From Gadus chalcogrammus (lineage: Eukaryota; Chordata; Actinopteri; Gadiformes; Gadidae): a stretch of DNA of 64,000 bases. The translations under genes and the position numbers were made by a program. The notes under the pieces were generated by a model. It had not been told where the DNA came from and searched no databases. It worked only from the letters and a program-made list of their open reading frames with translations. This document shows, piece by piece, positions 52,855 through 64,000 of the stretch (positions are counted from its first letter, which is position 1; each line of letters starts with the position of its first letter). The stretch is from assembly GCF_026213295.1 (NCBI RefSeq), contig NC_079419.1, positions 12,160,001 through 12,224,000 of the forward strand, written 5' to 3'.

Positions 52855-53530
52855 ACAATAGAACCTCCAGTGGGCTTTGTGCCAATCTCACCCAGGTATC
52901 AAATCACGCCTGTGGTTCAACCTAGAGAGGGTGTCGGCAGTTTGTGATTGGTCTTTTCAAATAACGGTCACCCAATGGGAACCACAGGGGATGGAGAAGT
53001 TTGTATTGTATAACCGGGTAACGTTGGAAGACCTCAGCTAATGTCATGTGCTTTGTTATACTGTGATCATTTAACGGCAGAATCCCCTAAGGACCGGGCT
53101 AAAGGTTTAGAGTATCCTGTGAGAGCCAAAAAATAAATCATAACATTTTATGTCTTGGCTCAAGGTATAAAGAAAGTGCACCTAGATTGATGTATAACCA
53201 CAGCCTACAACAATGTAGCTGAAAGTATAGATTTATAAGTGAACATCAACTTGAGAGAGAAAGGAGACCATGACAACGTTAGCTATAAATGTAAGTGCTA
53301 AAAGTTAGTGCGAAAAACAGTTGTGTGTGAAAGATATAAGTCTTATACACAGGATACTGTGGCGACTATAATGCCTGTGGAGGTCATTTACATATATGCT
53401 ACATAAGAAAATCTGAAACACACCACTAGGGGGCAAGGGGCACCCACCCTACTGATATTATCCATGTTATATTTCCACACTAAGCACCACCATCACCACC
53501 AAGTAAAAAACAGGGGAATTCTGTCTCATA
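52855..53530. repeat. 3' flank of copy D, shared with copy C
   Basis: It matches about 43678-44461 beside copy C, for example GTGCCAATCTCACCCA and GTGTCGGCAGTTTGTGATTGG, and the CACCACCATCACCACCAAG piece just beyond the stop codon. It shows that C and D share an ancestral 3' end. Confidence 0.65.
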
Positions 53531-56500
53531 TCACACGGAGCATTCCCCCTCAAGCTCCATATGGTTGCCGTGGCTCTCACCCCATGCCCAAGGCCTGTTA
53601 TTGATTATGGATCAGTTGTTACCTCTGGCCTGTTATTAATTATGGATCAGTAGTTACCGCCGGCCCACTACCTTTTATTGATTATGTATCAGTTGTTACC
53701 TCTGGCCTGTTATTGATTATGGATCATTTGTAACCTCTGGAACACGACCTGTTAATGATAATGGATCAGTTGTTACCTCTGGCATGATATTGATTATAGA
53801 TCAGTTGTTACCTCTTGCCTGTTATTGATTATGGATCATTTGTTATCTCCGGCCTGTTATTGATTATGGATCAGTTGTTCCTTCTGGCATGTTATTGATT
53901 ATGGATCAGTTGTTACCTCTGGACCTCAGCCTGTGGTCTCTGGGAGCAGGCTCCCAGAGGCCTCTCTCTCTCCCCTGGGTCTCTGGGAGCAGGAAGGCGA
54001 GGGATCCACCCACCAGGGTGACATTGCTGAACACTACGATAGGTATGGAGTAGTGGTACACCGATAGCAGCGGAGACAACAGGCCCGCCACTCAGACCAT
54101 CTTGGAGCACAGACCAACGGCCTGCTGCCTGTAAAGAACAGAACACGACCGGGTCACTCTGGTAGTGCATGAGTGCCAGGGCATAGACGTGTCACCTCTA
54201 TGATATTGTGCAATACATCCCAAGCGGCAAGCTTGCGTGTCCCTCCACTTATTGACTACCCGCGTGACTTTTAACATTAGGGTTAACTTCTTCACTCACT
54301 CACTAATTCGCTCGTGAACAATAGTTAGTGAGTGGTCTCTGCTCTTTTCAAGGTGCTTTTGAAAGGAGTGTGGTGGAACTCGGGCCTCCCCACCTGACTG
54401 ATGTGGGGAACAACTCCTGGCCGTAAACCATGGACACCAAACTAGAGCACGTGAAGAGGAAACGGCCGACGGTCGCCAGGACAGTGATGACCACAGACCT
54501 GTCTAATGCAAGAGGCAACAGCAGTGTTAAAGGGTTTGGATGGGGTTTGGTTTTAGGGTTTGAGGGGTGTTAGGGTTCGATTTTAAGTTTGAGGGTAGGT
54601 CTTAAGATGTGGGTGTGGGGTTAGGGTGTGAGTTTGGCATGAGGTTTTAGGGCTGGGGTCGCATTTTGTAGACAACACAGAGGGATTGCTTTGGGTGGAT
54701 GCACCTTGAGATAAGGCAAGTGTGACAAAGCAGACCAAACTGCTAGTGGTGGTGGTGCACAATAGGGACTTTTTCCTTCCAAACGCCTCCAGCATGCAGA
54801 AGCAGAGAAGCTGTGCTGGGATCTGACTGAGCCCAAACCTGCAACAGAAGGATGTTGAGACCAAAGTTCCCCACGTTCAGTGAGAGGCTGAAGTGGCCCA
54901 GGTTTGTTGAAAACCTTTAGTCCAACGAAAAACAATCAATACTTTAGTTGATTGAGAACACATATAAGGTGATTCACTAAACAAGAAATTGAGATGAGAA
55001 GGATCAGGATTGGGACTTAAACAGGGTCAGGATTCCTTCTCTTTTTATGGCCTGGTCCATCTCTATGGTTGCCTAAACGGAACACAAATCAAGATTAGCT
55101 AGCAAGTTTAAAATGTTATCTGAAATAAATTAGGTAAAATAGATGTAACTAGCATACAGATTCCAGATTCCATTGATCTTAGCAGCTTTCAGTAACCACT
55201 GCCTGGCCTCTCTGTGACTTCCTTTGGTTAGCAACCAGCATGCAGGTACAAGAATGAACCTAGTTGATATAAGAGGCAGATTAAGTTAGTTACCTGGAAG
55301 AGTAAAATAGAAATATAGATAAAATAAAACCATCTGTAAAAGGAATGAATATCATTTTTACCTTTGAATCTGCCACAAAAACGGTGACCAAATATACAAT
55401 AACAAAGACAAAATATCATTAAGTCCAATCATATGACAGCATTGTTATTGAAATTAAAACAAGGATCAGGGAACCTCATCTTGCAGTGGTCAATCGAGCG
55501 ATTCGCAATGGAGCAAGCATGACCTACCATATGTAAATAAACACCACGGCCACGGGACCCGATAAGACATAGCGCCATCCTCAAGTCCCGGACCCCGAAC
55601 ATCCGACCAGCCGTCACACACTGGCCTATGGACGTCAGCAGCTGGTTCATGCAGGGAAAGAGGGACCTCTTGGAGATTCCCAGCCACTCCTTTCCTACGG
55701 TGAATCCACGAAACACAGCATGTCACACGATAGGTTATAAGCACATGTCTTCAAACAGAATTTTTTCAAGAAACATTTTGAGAGCTGTCATGGATCGAGG
55801 TAATATAGATCCAGGGCAGCCCGAAATGAGACTTCACTTATGACAGCAGATACTGTCATCCAAAGCGACTTAAAGTGAGGTTGAGAACGTTCACATTATA
55901 GAATCTAAAATACGGAAGCTACAAAAAACATTTCTAGTGCCTTGTAAACTAGCCAGGATAGAAAACATTGGACGGATTACAGGAGAGACAGTAGCTATAG
56001 GAATCACTTAGATGCTATGGCAAGACATGTCTAATCCACTTTTGAGGAAGGATATTTATTCTTGCTTAAATACTTTACCCAATACACTGGCATTGATTCT
56101 GTAGCCCCCAATGGAGATGCCGACCATGAACTGTGATGCCAGGTACATGTAGAGATTTAACGACAGTCCGGAGACCACAGTGAACACCATCAAGAGGAAT
56201 ACTGGTATCTGTACTAGCGTCTTACGGCCAAACCTAGAGTCCCAGAACAGAGAACTATGTTAGATTAGGCCCCTCACTGATGTGCCAATGAACTGAAAAT
56301 GGACTGCATGCTGGCATCACCAGAAGCACTTCACTCACGGTTCCGAAGCAGGTCTGAATATGAAGGAACCGGCCAGAATAACAGCCATGAAGACTGTCTG
56401 TGCGATCCCAGCCAAATGGGCCTTGTCGCACACAAGGTCAAACTGTGACGGAATACATAGCCATTATCAGATGGGGTGTTGTTGCTGTCATATTGTCAGA

Positions 56501-56950
56501 GTGATGATGACAAGGTTAAGAGATTGTCAAAAACAAGTTTGTCATGCGGTGTTGCGGACGTCTCGCTATGCGACTTACATCGGTGACTATGGTGGACTGG
56601 TACAGGGTCTGGTCGTACACCCATCCGTCCCGGCAGGCGGTGGTGTGGTTCACGGCCATACTGGCGGATGGAGTCCCAGGGTCCAGTCACCGGAGCGTAC
56701 ATCAGACACCGGCTGAGGGAGCCGTCTGGCTCCCGGGGAACGGTCAGGTTCAGCTGCTCCTCTTCTGTCAGGTTGGGACCGGCCCCCAGGATCCAGTGTT
56801 ACAGTGGGGCTCCGGGTCAGAGTCAATGAAGAGGATGCTGGCAAAGGATACGGACAGTAAAAGATTTGGAAAGCTGAGGGCCAAGACGATAAGCGTCTGA
56901 AAGAGTCCAAAGTTTCCCACCGCTCTGAGGATCTCACCGGACTTTGCCAT
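53531..56950 (-). pseudogene. Copy D: decayed, divergent slc22a13-like gene
   Basis: All ten exons can be placed: 1 at about 56577-56950, 2 at 56339-56442, 3 at 56079-56233, 4 at 55528-55694, 5 at about 55165-55259, 6 near 55010-55071, 7 at about 54690-54914, 8 at 54394-54498, 9 at 53917-54128 and 10 at 53531-53594. Lesions: a 4-nt deletion in exon 1 after HCNT and three further single-base indels there, exon 4 at 167 instead of 169 nt, a frameshift in exon 7, exon 8 at 105 instead of 109 nt, and TGA in exon 9 just before VAGLL. A small inverted duplication disrupts the end of exon 9 (53935-53975). Exons 2-9 are far from A-C, so D is an old paralogue. It is closest to oxsr1. Confidence 0.85.
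53594..53917 (-). repeat. Donor-bearing minisatellite in intron 9 of copy D
   Basis: About nine units of 32-38 bp with ATTGATTATGGATCAG, as in copy C. It fills the whole interval between the exon 10 acceptor (53595) and the exon 9 donor (53916). Confidence 0.85.
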
Positions 56951-57137
56951 CTCGAAGACAGCGAATTTCTGAGAATAAGGGTATATATAAATAGTTGCGT
57001 AAAGAGGTCACCGCCTTGACCAGGGACTACAGATTAACTGATTTTATCAAGGAGCATCTTTTACGATCACGCTATATGAAAGAATAATAAACTGGAACTG
57101 AACACAAAAGAAACCATCTGAATTCCATCATGTGACT

Positions 57138-58037
57138 TTATTTAGCTCCTCAAAACCATTTTTGGTGTACATTTGAATGAAACTCAACCACTAATGTAAA
57201 TGTAGGATGCATTTGACCGGATTTTCAGACAGAAATCTAACCTTGTTATCACAGAGGGTATGTTTAGAAACATGTATCAGAGACTTGCGCAATTGAGGAT
57301 AAAGAAAACGTGAAAGAACATTTGAACTTTTAATGATTTGTAAAAATATATGTTTATATATATAGCCAATCAACTGTGGAAAATTTGGAAATTTCGAGGC
57401 TAGACAGCGGCTTTTATCTGGTGTAAACAATCAAAAAGGGGGAAGAATTATTGAAAAATAAAAAAAAATTGCAGACAATGGATTAAAACACCAGTTCAGT
57501 TATTTGATTAGAAACAAAAACACAGGAACCCAAAATAAGAATAAAAAATGTAAAGCTGATGTAAACTTTACCATGTTTACCATCACGTGAGCAAACAAGA
57601 TGTTTTCAAATTAGATTTTACCAAATTTTAACAAATGCATATTTAATGACAGGACAGCACTGGAGTGAGGCTACGACCACCACCAACACCACCACCACCC
57701 CCCCATTGTAATTAAAACAAGCTAAGTTAACGTTTACATCAATAAGGTGCCAATTAAAATAATCTGTGCATGATTAGTTCATGTTCTAGCACAACAAGGC
57801 CAATGGTGGAAACAATCAAAAATAAACAAAAACGAAACAGAAAAAGAGAGAAAAAGATAGTTGCTGTTCGTGTACTGGATAAATCCTTTCCATCACGTCA
57901 ACCAGCCATGTTCCGTGAACATCATGTAGGCTACAACTGAAATGTTTAGATTTTTAATTCACTTAAATCAAAAAAAATAAAATAAAAAAAGGACATACAA
58001 AGCATTGACAAACTCAGAAAAGCAAACAAGGTGTGTA

Positions 58038-58094
<57 letters not shown>

Positions 58095-59920
58095 CTGAGC
58101 ACAAAGTTTCCGTTATAGGAACATTTTGAAAGAGAGCAAACACTTTTTTTTCTTTAAATACACCATTTACAACTGTACCAGCGCGTCGAGCTGTGGCGCG
58201 TCCGCTGGCGCGCGGCTCCGGACGGCCTTTCGGGCCTTCCTGGGAGTGACAGCACAGACTTGTGGGCGGGTACTTTAAGCACGGAAACAAGCGTCATCCA
58301 AACAACCTGCCTATAGCGATGACAAGAAAACAATACGGATTCTGAAGGACAAAACTAAAAGCATTAACTAGGAGCATCACCACCCATGGAGTTTTCAGTG
58401 CACAGACTCTCACCTGCCAGAGAGCGCAAGACAAGTGCCCGCTGCGGTCAGTTTGATATTTGCTTGACAACAAGGGCACGGGACACCTTCCTAGGTTTTA
58501 GTCAATAGCCGCAGATTGAACAAGAATATCTTACTTGATGGTACAGCTAGGCCAAAGGTAATAATACGTTTACGTTTTTTAATCAAAATGTGGAAATGTG
58601 TTTCTGGAATAGATCCCATCAACAGCCAATCTTGGTGATTTGAACATTAATTTTTGGCAAGGGAATGCACGTTGAAAAACTCAGATATGTCAGAGAATCA
58701 GCGGAAACTGGGAGAGAAAGCTGACCGACTATTGCATAGTAAAAAAAAAAAAAAAAAACACGAAACTGTCACCAACTCAATTAAGACAAGCATGTCCTTT
58801 AAACCCTTCGGTATGAGATTAACTGCGGTTAATTGTTTAGCTACAGTTGGAGAAGTTCCAAGTGTGTACAAACAGATATGTTTTCACCGATAGCAGATCT
58901 GTGTCAAAACCTCCCCTCCCCCGTCCAAACTGATCCTGTGATTCAACGTACATATTGGTATAGGCTGAACAAGAGCCAATTGTTTTGGTATTTCAATTTT
59001 GTGAACATATTCCTTCTAAGCCCAATCGCCCTCCGAAACTATAAATGAACTGTGAGTGATTTGCGGGAGTAAAAATGTATTCACAACACATGAATTCTTG
59101 TTTTAATGCCAATGTTAAAAGAGGCGTAAATCTGATTGTAGATCTCCATTCACAATATACCTCCACTAATTAACAGTGGACTCAATGTGTTTTTCTTTTC
59201 ATTCTTAATCAAACCATCACACTAAATCTATATTTCTACCAGCTAAGGCAAGCTTTACACTTAATTCAATTCAGAGTAGCGTAAAGTGCCGTAAAGTCGA
59301 GAAGAAACAACAAAAACAAAAACACTATATAGTGAGTTCTGTGGCACAGTTGATAAAAAAAATAATAATAAAGAATTAAGAAAAAATAAAGACAAACAAA
59401 AGGCAAATCACTTCTAGAAGTGGCAGGAGTTGTTTTGGATTGTGCTTGTGTATAAAAAATAAACTGAAAAGAAGGAGAGGGGTGGGGGTGGGGGGGGGTG
59501 AAAAGAAATATCCCAACGCAGAAAAGAAAATCCAAAACTGGAGGGGGAGGGGGGGAATAAGCCGATGAGGGTGATGCGGTCTCCCACGTCGAGCCGCGCT
59601 GTAAACTTTTCAAGTAAAGATTCCTGTGTTTAACGTCGCCCCTTATCTCCGTGGCCCGCGGCCACCATAGCTTTCCCGCTCTTGTGCCAGTTTTTTTTTT
59701 GGGGGGGGGGGGACTGTTTAACCTTCGACCTCCCCTCTTTGGCAGTAGTGGTTTCGTGGAATTGAGAAATAATGCAGCTGTGCAATACCATTAGTTGCTG
59801 TCCTTTTTTCCTTTTCATATTTTTTCCTTGTTGATGCTGTTGTTTTTTTTGTTGTGGTGGTTGTTGTTGTTGCTGTTGCTATTTTTCTGGGGGAAGGGAG
59901 GGGGGGGGTCTCTGTGTGAG
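57138..59920 (-). other. oxsr1: Probable 3' UTR of oxsr1
   Basis: No other gene is visible between the oxsr1 stop codon (59921) and copy D. A minus-strand AATAAA at 57138-57143 is a candidate polyadenylation signal, giving a 3' UTR near 2.8 kb. The interval includes poly-G/poly-A rich stretches (59480-59560, 59690-59712, 59830-59910), a (GT)n array at 58041-58093 and a poly-A run at 58741-58758. The limit is a guess. Confidence 0.35.
58041..58093. repeat. (GT)n microsatellite
   Basis: About 25 GT units, which would be (CA)n in an oxsr1 transcript if the 3' UTR reaches this far. Confidence 0.9.
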
Positions 59921-62900
59921 TTAGCTGATGCTGAGCTGGGCGAATCCCATCAGTTTGATGTCATCAGGGATCTCAGATTCCTCCAGTCCAGACGCCTGGG
60001 AGATAAAGACACGAGGTGACACAGGGGGACAGGGTTAGCTCCCTAGACCCGGGTCAGGGGGACTGAACGAGCAGCACCAGCCCCATGAACCACTGGAGCA
60101 CCAGGCTTCCTCAAGCACAAGACGGCACAATATAGGAATAACAAAATGAGGAAATAGCCAACGGCAGAGGCTTGTTTCTCGACTTTGTGTTGTGGTAGGA
60201 CTACGTTATTGTAGTGTGTGTTTAACTGAAGGATTAGGTTGTGCACTCTTACCAGTTTAAAAGTCACATTCCTGTTGTTCTGCGGATCGTCAACGATCTT
60301 CTGCAGATTGGCAGCCACTTGAGAACATAAAAAACATCTTGCTATTAAAATAATATAACAAACGTGACCAATATGGATATAGGAAGCAAATAACATCCCA
60401 GACTGACAAGACTTTCAGATTCAAAGATTTGAGGAACATTTAATTAGGCTAATATTAGAAATGACTAAACATGAAACAGGAAGTGGTCCAACAGCTACGT
60501 ACCAATAACTAAGTCCCTCCCATCGACCAGGCCGGCAGAGACCAACTCCTGAGACACGCCATCGGCTGAATCTGACCACAGAGACACAGGAGAAAAGGAC
60601 GACAAGGATAAGGTTAGGATTGACCAAAAGGCTTGTACAGAGGTTTCAGTACTAGGTCTTCTACATCATCTAATGTAGAAGACCTTGTCCTGAAACCTCT
60701 GTAGCCTTTTTGCAGCTATTACCCAGAGTGATAAAAGTGACTTCAGACGCAAGTCATGAAGGAGCCACTAGCGCTGAAGCCCCCTGTCCAACGTCTCCAC
60801 CTGCAGTTTTGGAAGTTGGACATCGGGGATCGAACCACCGGGCCCTTTTGGCTTGGGTGGGGGGGGGGGGGGTAGTATGCCCTTCAAGCGCCATAGTGGA
60901 GAGACTGACCTCTTCCAGGCATGAACTCAAAGCGGATGTCGTTGAGCTCCTTCTTCAGGTTCCTTAACCTCAGGACCAGGCTGATGGGGACGTTTGTGTT
61001 GAGCACCACCGCCACCGCTTCCTGTGGGAGACAGCGGGGTGTTGTCAGTGGGTTACCTTTAGTACTTCCTGTTGGGACACAGGTTCGATAACGGCCTGTG
61101 ATTCAATGTTGCATGTTATTTCCACTGATTTCCAAGGTTTTCTATTATACATTTATAATTTGAATATTGTATATTATATAAATGTTTTTATTTATTCCTA
61201 TGTGACTATATTTATTTAGTCTCGGTAGCTGTCAATCATCACTGTAATACTTCCTGAATTCACTCAAATAGTACAGAAAAAGTACATCGGGTCATCGAGC
61301 ATCAGGGCTGAATCGATCCAGCTCCTGGCTCTGTTGCTCTGGTCTGAGGGCCTCACCTGAGCGGTGGGTGCGTGGGAGGGGCTAGCTGAGGTCGCTCCTG
61401 CTGCTGGAGGAGGAGCTGCACCCTGTGGGGGCGGGGCCAGAGCATCAGCAGCCCCTGGTTGGCCGGCCTGCGCTGGGGGCGCGGCCTCACCCGGCTGTAG
61501 ATGACCAGAGGCACCGACTGAGGGCGGGAACAGCTAAGCACCGCCGCATAAACAATTGGTTGGTTTTGTGAATGAATTCCCTATTTACGGTCTCATCCAA
61601 TCACATTAAAGAAGACGAATACGCCTCACACACACACACACACCACAAGTCATGCAGATCCTCTGTGTTGGAGACAGTTGTAGAATTTAAGGTCCGCAAT
61701 GATTGGACTCACCTCCATGTTCTGGGATCCGTCTTTCACCCGGGGTGACTGCAGAACGGACACGACAGATTGTCACGATTAAAAAAAGAATCAACAAAAT
61801 CGTTCTCTTTCCCGGCACCACCTATCAAGAGTTGAGTTTGGCCCATTATGGAAATCATCACATGCCTTGACGAAACTCCCATTGTTCCCGTACATGTCAT
61901 GAATTAAAGCACCAAATTAGACAGATCCCACACATTCAAACTGTTGTTCAGCCCTGGGATGAACGAGCCGCAGGGGAGCCCCCTCTCAAACCGGGAATTA
62001 AATCCCACGCCCAATTCTGCCACAGTGAACTGAAGCGTCCCTGTGGATAGTTAGAGTGCAAGTGTCACATAGACAGTGTCTCCGTGTCTGTCTTTGCGGA
62101 TGTGCGTGTGTGTGGACACTCACTCGCAGGGCGGCAATGGCTGCCCTGCCCTCCTCGCTCTCCTCGTCCAACTCATCGTCGCTCCACTCCCACTCCCCGT
62201 CCTCCGTCTTGTGGAGTCTCCCGCTGGAGCCGGGGACCCTGCGCACCTGCACCCCAAAACACACCCCTCTTTAATACAACCTGCACCCCAAAACACCCCT
62301 CTTTAATACAACCTGCACCCCAAAACACACCCCTCTTTAATACAACCTGCACCCCAAAACACACCCCTCTTTAATACAACCTGCACCCCAAAACACACCC
62401 CTTTAATACAACCTGCACCCCAAAACACACCCCTCTTAATACATCCTGCACCCCAAAACACACCCATCTTTAATACGCTTGCCCCCCAAAACACACCACC
62501 CTTTCAACCACCTGCACCAGACCCGACCATTTCCTATCGGCCACCACAGCCCCCCATTTCCAGCTGGGACAACACTACGGGGCGACCAGCAGGTCAGTCT
62601 GGGCTCTCCAACAGTCAGGTTGAAAAACCACCTTCATATTAAGTGAGCCATTGATAGTCCCCCTGTCAGACAATCAGGCGATGTTACTGTACACCATAAC
62701 GTGAACACTCGATCTCCAGAGGTCAAGGCAAGAGGAGCATAAAAGTCCTGCCCTCTATGCAGACTAGCTCTCAAGGTACTGCCAGCTCTGCCAGCTTGGT
62801 TGGGAGGTCAGTCACTGACCCCTTAAGCCCAGTTCAGACCAAAGATTCGCCTCGCAATGACTTGCAACTCGCAAATCCTTGCGACGAGAAGGGCTGCGAC

Positions 62901-64000
62901 GTTAATGAATTAAATTATTATTAGCTGGAATTAAATTTTCTTCTCTCTCCTCGGACCAGGAGTCTGACATCTTCGTATGCTGGAGTGGACAGTACGGGAC
63001 CGGGACCGGGACCAGTACGGAGTAAGGCTGTGACGCACAAGTTGTTCTGTGCCGTGATTGGCTGAAGAGAAACAGCTACATCGGCGAGTTCTAAAACTGG
63101 ACCTGGCGATTTGACATGTTCAATCTCTGGCGACTCCTTGCAACGGCATCAGCCGCGCTGCAAAGACCAGTTCAAACTGCTGCGACTTTTCCCCTGCAAC
63201 GTTCTAAAACAGTCTCATTGCAAGCAGTTGCGAGGCGAATCTTTGGTCTGAACTGGCCTTTACTCATCAGAGAGATTCAAGAAACGTTGACCTTAAATCA
63301 TGTTTATTTTGACGATCAAAAACCAGACTTATCCGTGTTTCGATAAACATTCTATGGGTAGCTCATCGACAAATAGAGGTTATTTTAAGATTAAGAATGT
63401 CCTACCACAAATGATTGACAATGTTTAACAATAATTATGCACACACGTTGCCATATTTCAGTTGGAAATGAAAACACCTGCACCCCAACACAGTGGAAAC
63501 CTGACCTTTTTCGAGCGCTCGGTGATGGTTGGCCCCTTCTGCAGGAGCCGTTCTTGCAAGTACTCGTTGTTCTGCAACAGGAGAACGATACAAAAACAAC
63601 ATTTTACTGTGCTGCTTCGCAAACTTCATGTTCGGCCCAAAATCTAAAGACACAGAAAATGGCAGGTTCGCTCACCTTGGCTTTGGTGAAGAATTTATGC
63701 TTCAGCAATTCAGCAGCAGTTGGCCTGAGGACAGCAAACACACACACACACACACTTGTGAATGTTCCTTTAAGCTTCACACTGCAATGGAAGTTCTTGT
63801 CACCTTCTCATACGGACATGCCAAACTAATAAACTATAAATATGACTGGGAAAACTGGGGACAGAATAGCCTAGATCGAGCCCAGATGTCCACAGTCTAC
63901 CTGCTCCTCAATGACCTAATCTGAATTGACTAGGTCAAGGGTCATAACTCCACCAAGACAACGAGGTGAGGTTAGGGGTCGCACCTTTTCTCTGGGTCCT
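59921..64000 (-). CDS. oxsr1: Oxidative-stress-responsive kinase 1 (OSR1), C-terminal ten coding exons, partial
   Basis: OSR1 is a cytosolic Ste20/GCK-VI kinase activated by WNK kinases; it phosphorylates NKCC/KCC cation-chloride cotransporters. Exons: 63985 to beyond 64000, 63676-63724, 63506-63571, 62124-62246, 61713-61748, 61357-61533, 60910-61021, 60503-60571, 60253-60317, 59921-59995. About 262 residues are in the window, matching the known length from the end of the kinase domain. [17 protein letters not shown] is the last kinase lobe. [20 protein letters not shown] holds the regulatory S-motif Ser phosphorylated by WNK. An Ala/Pro-rich linker (61357-61533) follows, then the CCT domain that binds RFXV peptides, from [11 protein letters not shown] to [14 protein letters not shown] and the linker favour OSR1 over its paralogue SPAK. 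All splice phases agree. The a or b paralogue cannot be assigned. Confidence 0.93.
60725..60870 (-). mobile_element. tRNA-derived SINE-like fragment in an oxsr1 intron
   Basis: The minus strand has CCGGTGGTTCGATCCCCGATG, a canonical B box context, next to a poly-C/G run. An upstream A box is not clear. Confidence 0.35.
62247..62510 (-). repeat. 34-bp minisatellite ending at an oxsr1 splice acceptor
   Basis: About eight units on the plus strand of CTGCACCCCAAAACACACCC followed by CTCTTTAATACAAC, with small length changes. On the minus strand each unit ends GGGGTGCAG. The last one is the real acceptor of the exon at 62124-62246. Confidence 0.9.
62820..63260. mobile_element. Inverted-repeat element in an oxsr1 intron
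   Basis: CCAGTTCAGACCAAAGATTC at 62829 and its inverse GAATCTTTGGTCTGAACTGG at about 63238 bound a 430-bp segment. The inner ends also match (GCCTCGCAA / TTGCGAGGC). This fits a MITE. No coding content. Confidence 0.75.

Overview
This is eukaryotic, almost certainly teleost fish, DNA. The genes are split by GT-AG introns, dinucleotide arrays are very long, and the repeats are fish-type hAT, Harbinger and gypsy elements, a retroviral env and many short inverted-repeat elements. No prokaryotic features were seen. The species cannot be named from the sequence.

All host genes lie on the minus strand. The core is a tandem cluster of SLC22-family organic-ion transporters, best matched to slc22a13 (OAT10-like). 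Three copies look complete with ten exons each: copy A (2634-8944), copy B (20685-29584) and copy C (44462-49499). Exons 1-9 have identical lengths in all three (375, 104, 155, 169, 121, 95, 215, 109 and 207 nt). A truncated copy with exons 2-4 only (B-prime, 34937-36336) lies between B and C. A fragment holding intron 4 sequence only (A-prime, about 10130-10400) follows A. A decayed, divergent copy D (53531-56950) has several frameshifts and an in-frame stop. The last ten coding exons of oxsr1, a WNK-pathway kinase, run from 64000 down to 59921. OXSR1 and SLC22A13 are also neighbours in human, which supports both names.

A and B share one kind of last exon, ending S-S-K-L, and an antisense gypsy pol fragment in intron 5. 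C and D share an unrelated last exon, ending in Val, and a related 3' flank. The cluster therefore seems to have two lineages.

The intergenic DNA is repeat-rich. From 1 to 2480 there is an inverted-repeat transposon and a duplicated flank. From 9 to 20.5 kb there are a LINE-like tail with microsatellite, a 38-bp minisatellite, a solo LTR, a hAT relic, a retroviral env with its 3' LTR, and a Harbinger relic. From 29.6 to 34.8 kb there are mixed repeats and a hAT fragment. From 36.4 to 44.4 kb there are a 47-bp minisatellite split by a solo LTR and two inverted-repeat elements. A 2.2-kb foldback element sits in intron 4 of copy B.

The most unusual observations concern repeats tied to splicing. 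Minisatellites in slc22 intron 9 carry copies of the splice donor. A minisatellite in oxsr1 ends exactly at a splice acceptor and repeats it about eight times. In copies A and B, long complementary (CA)n and (UG)n tracts flank the small last exon in the transcript.
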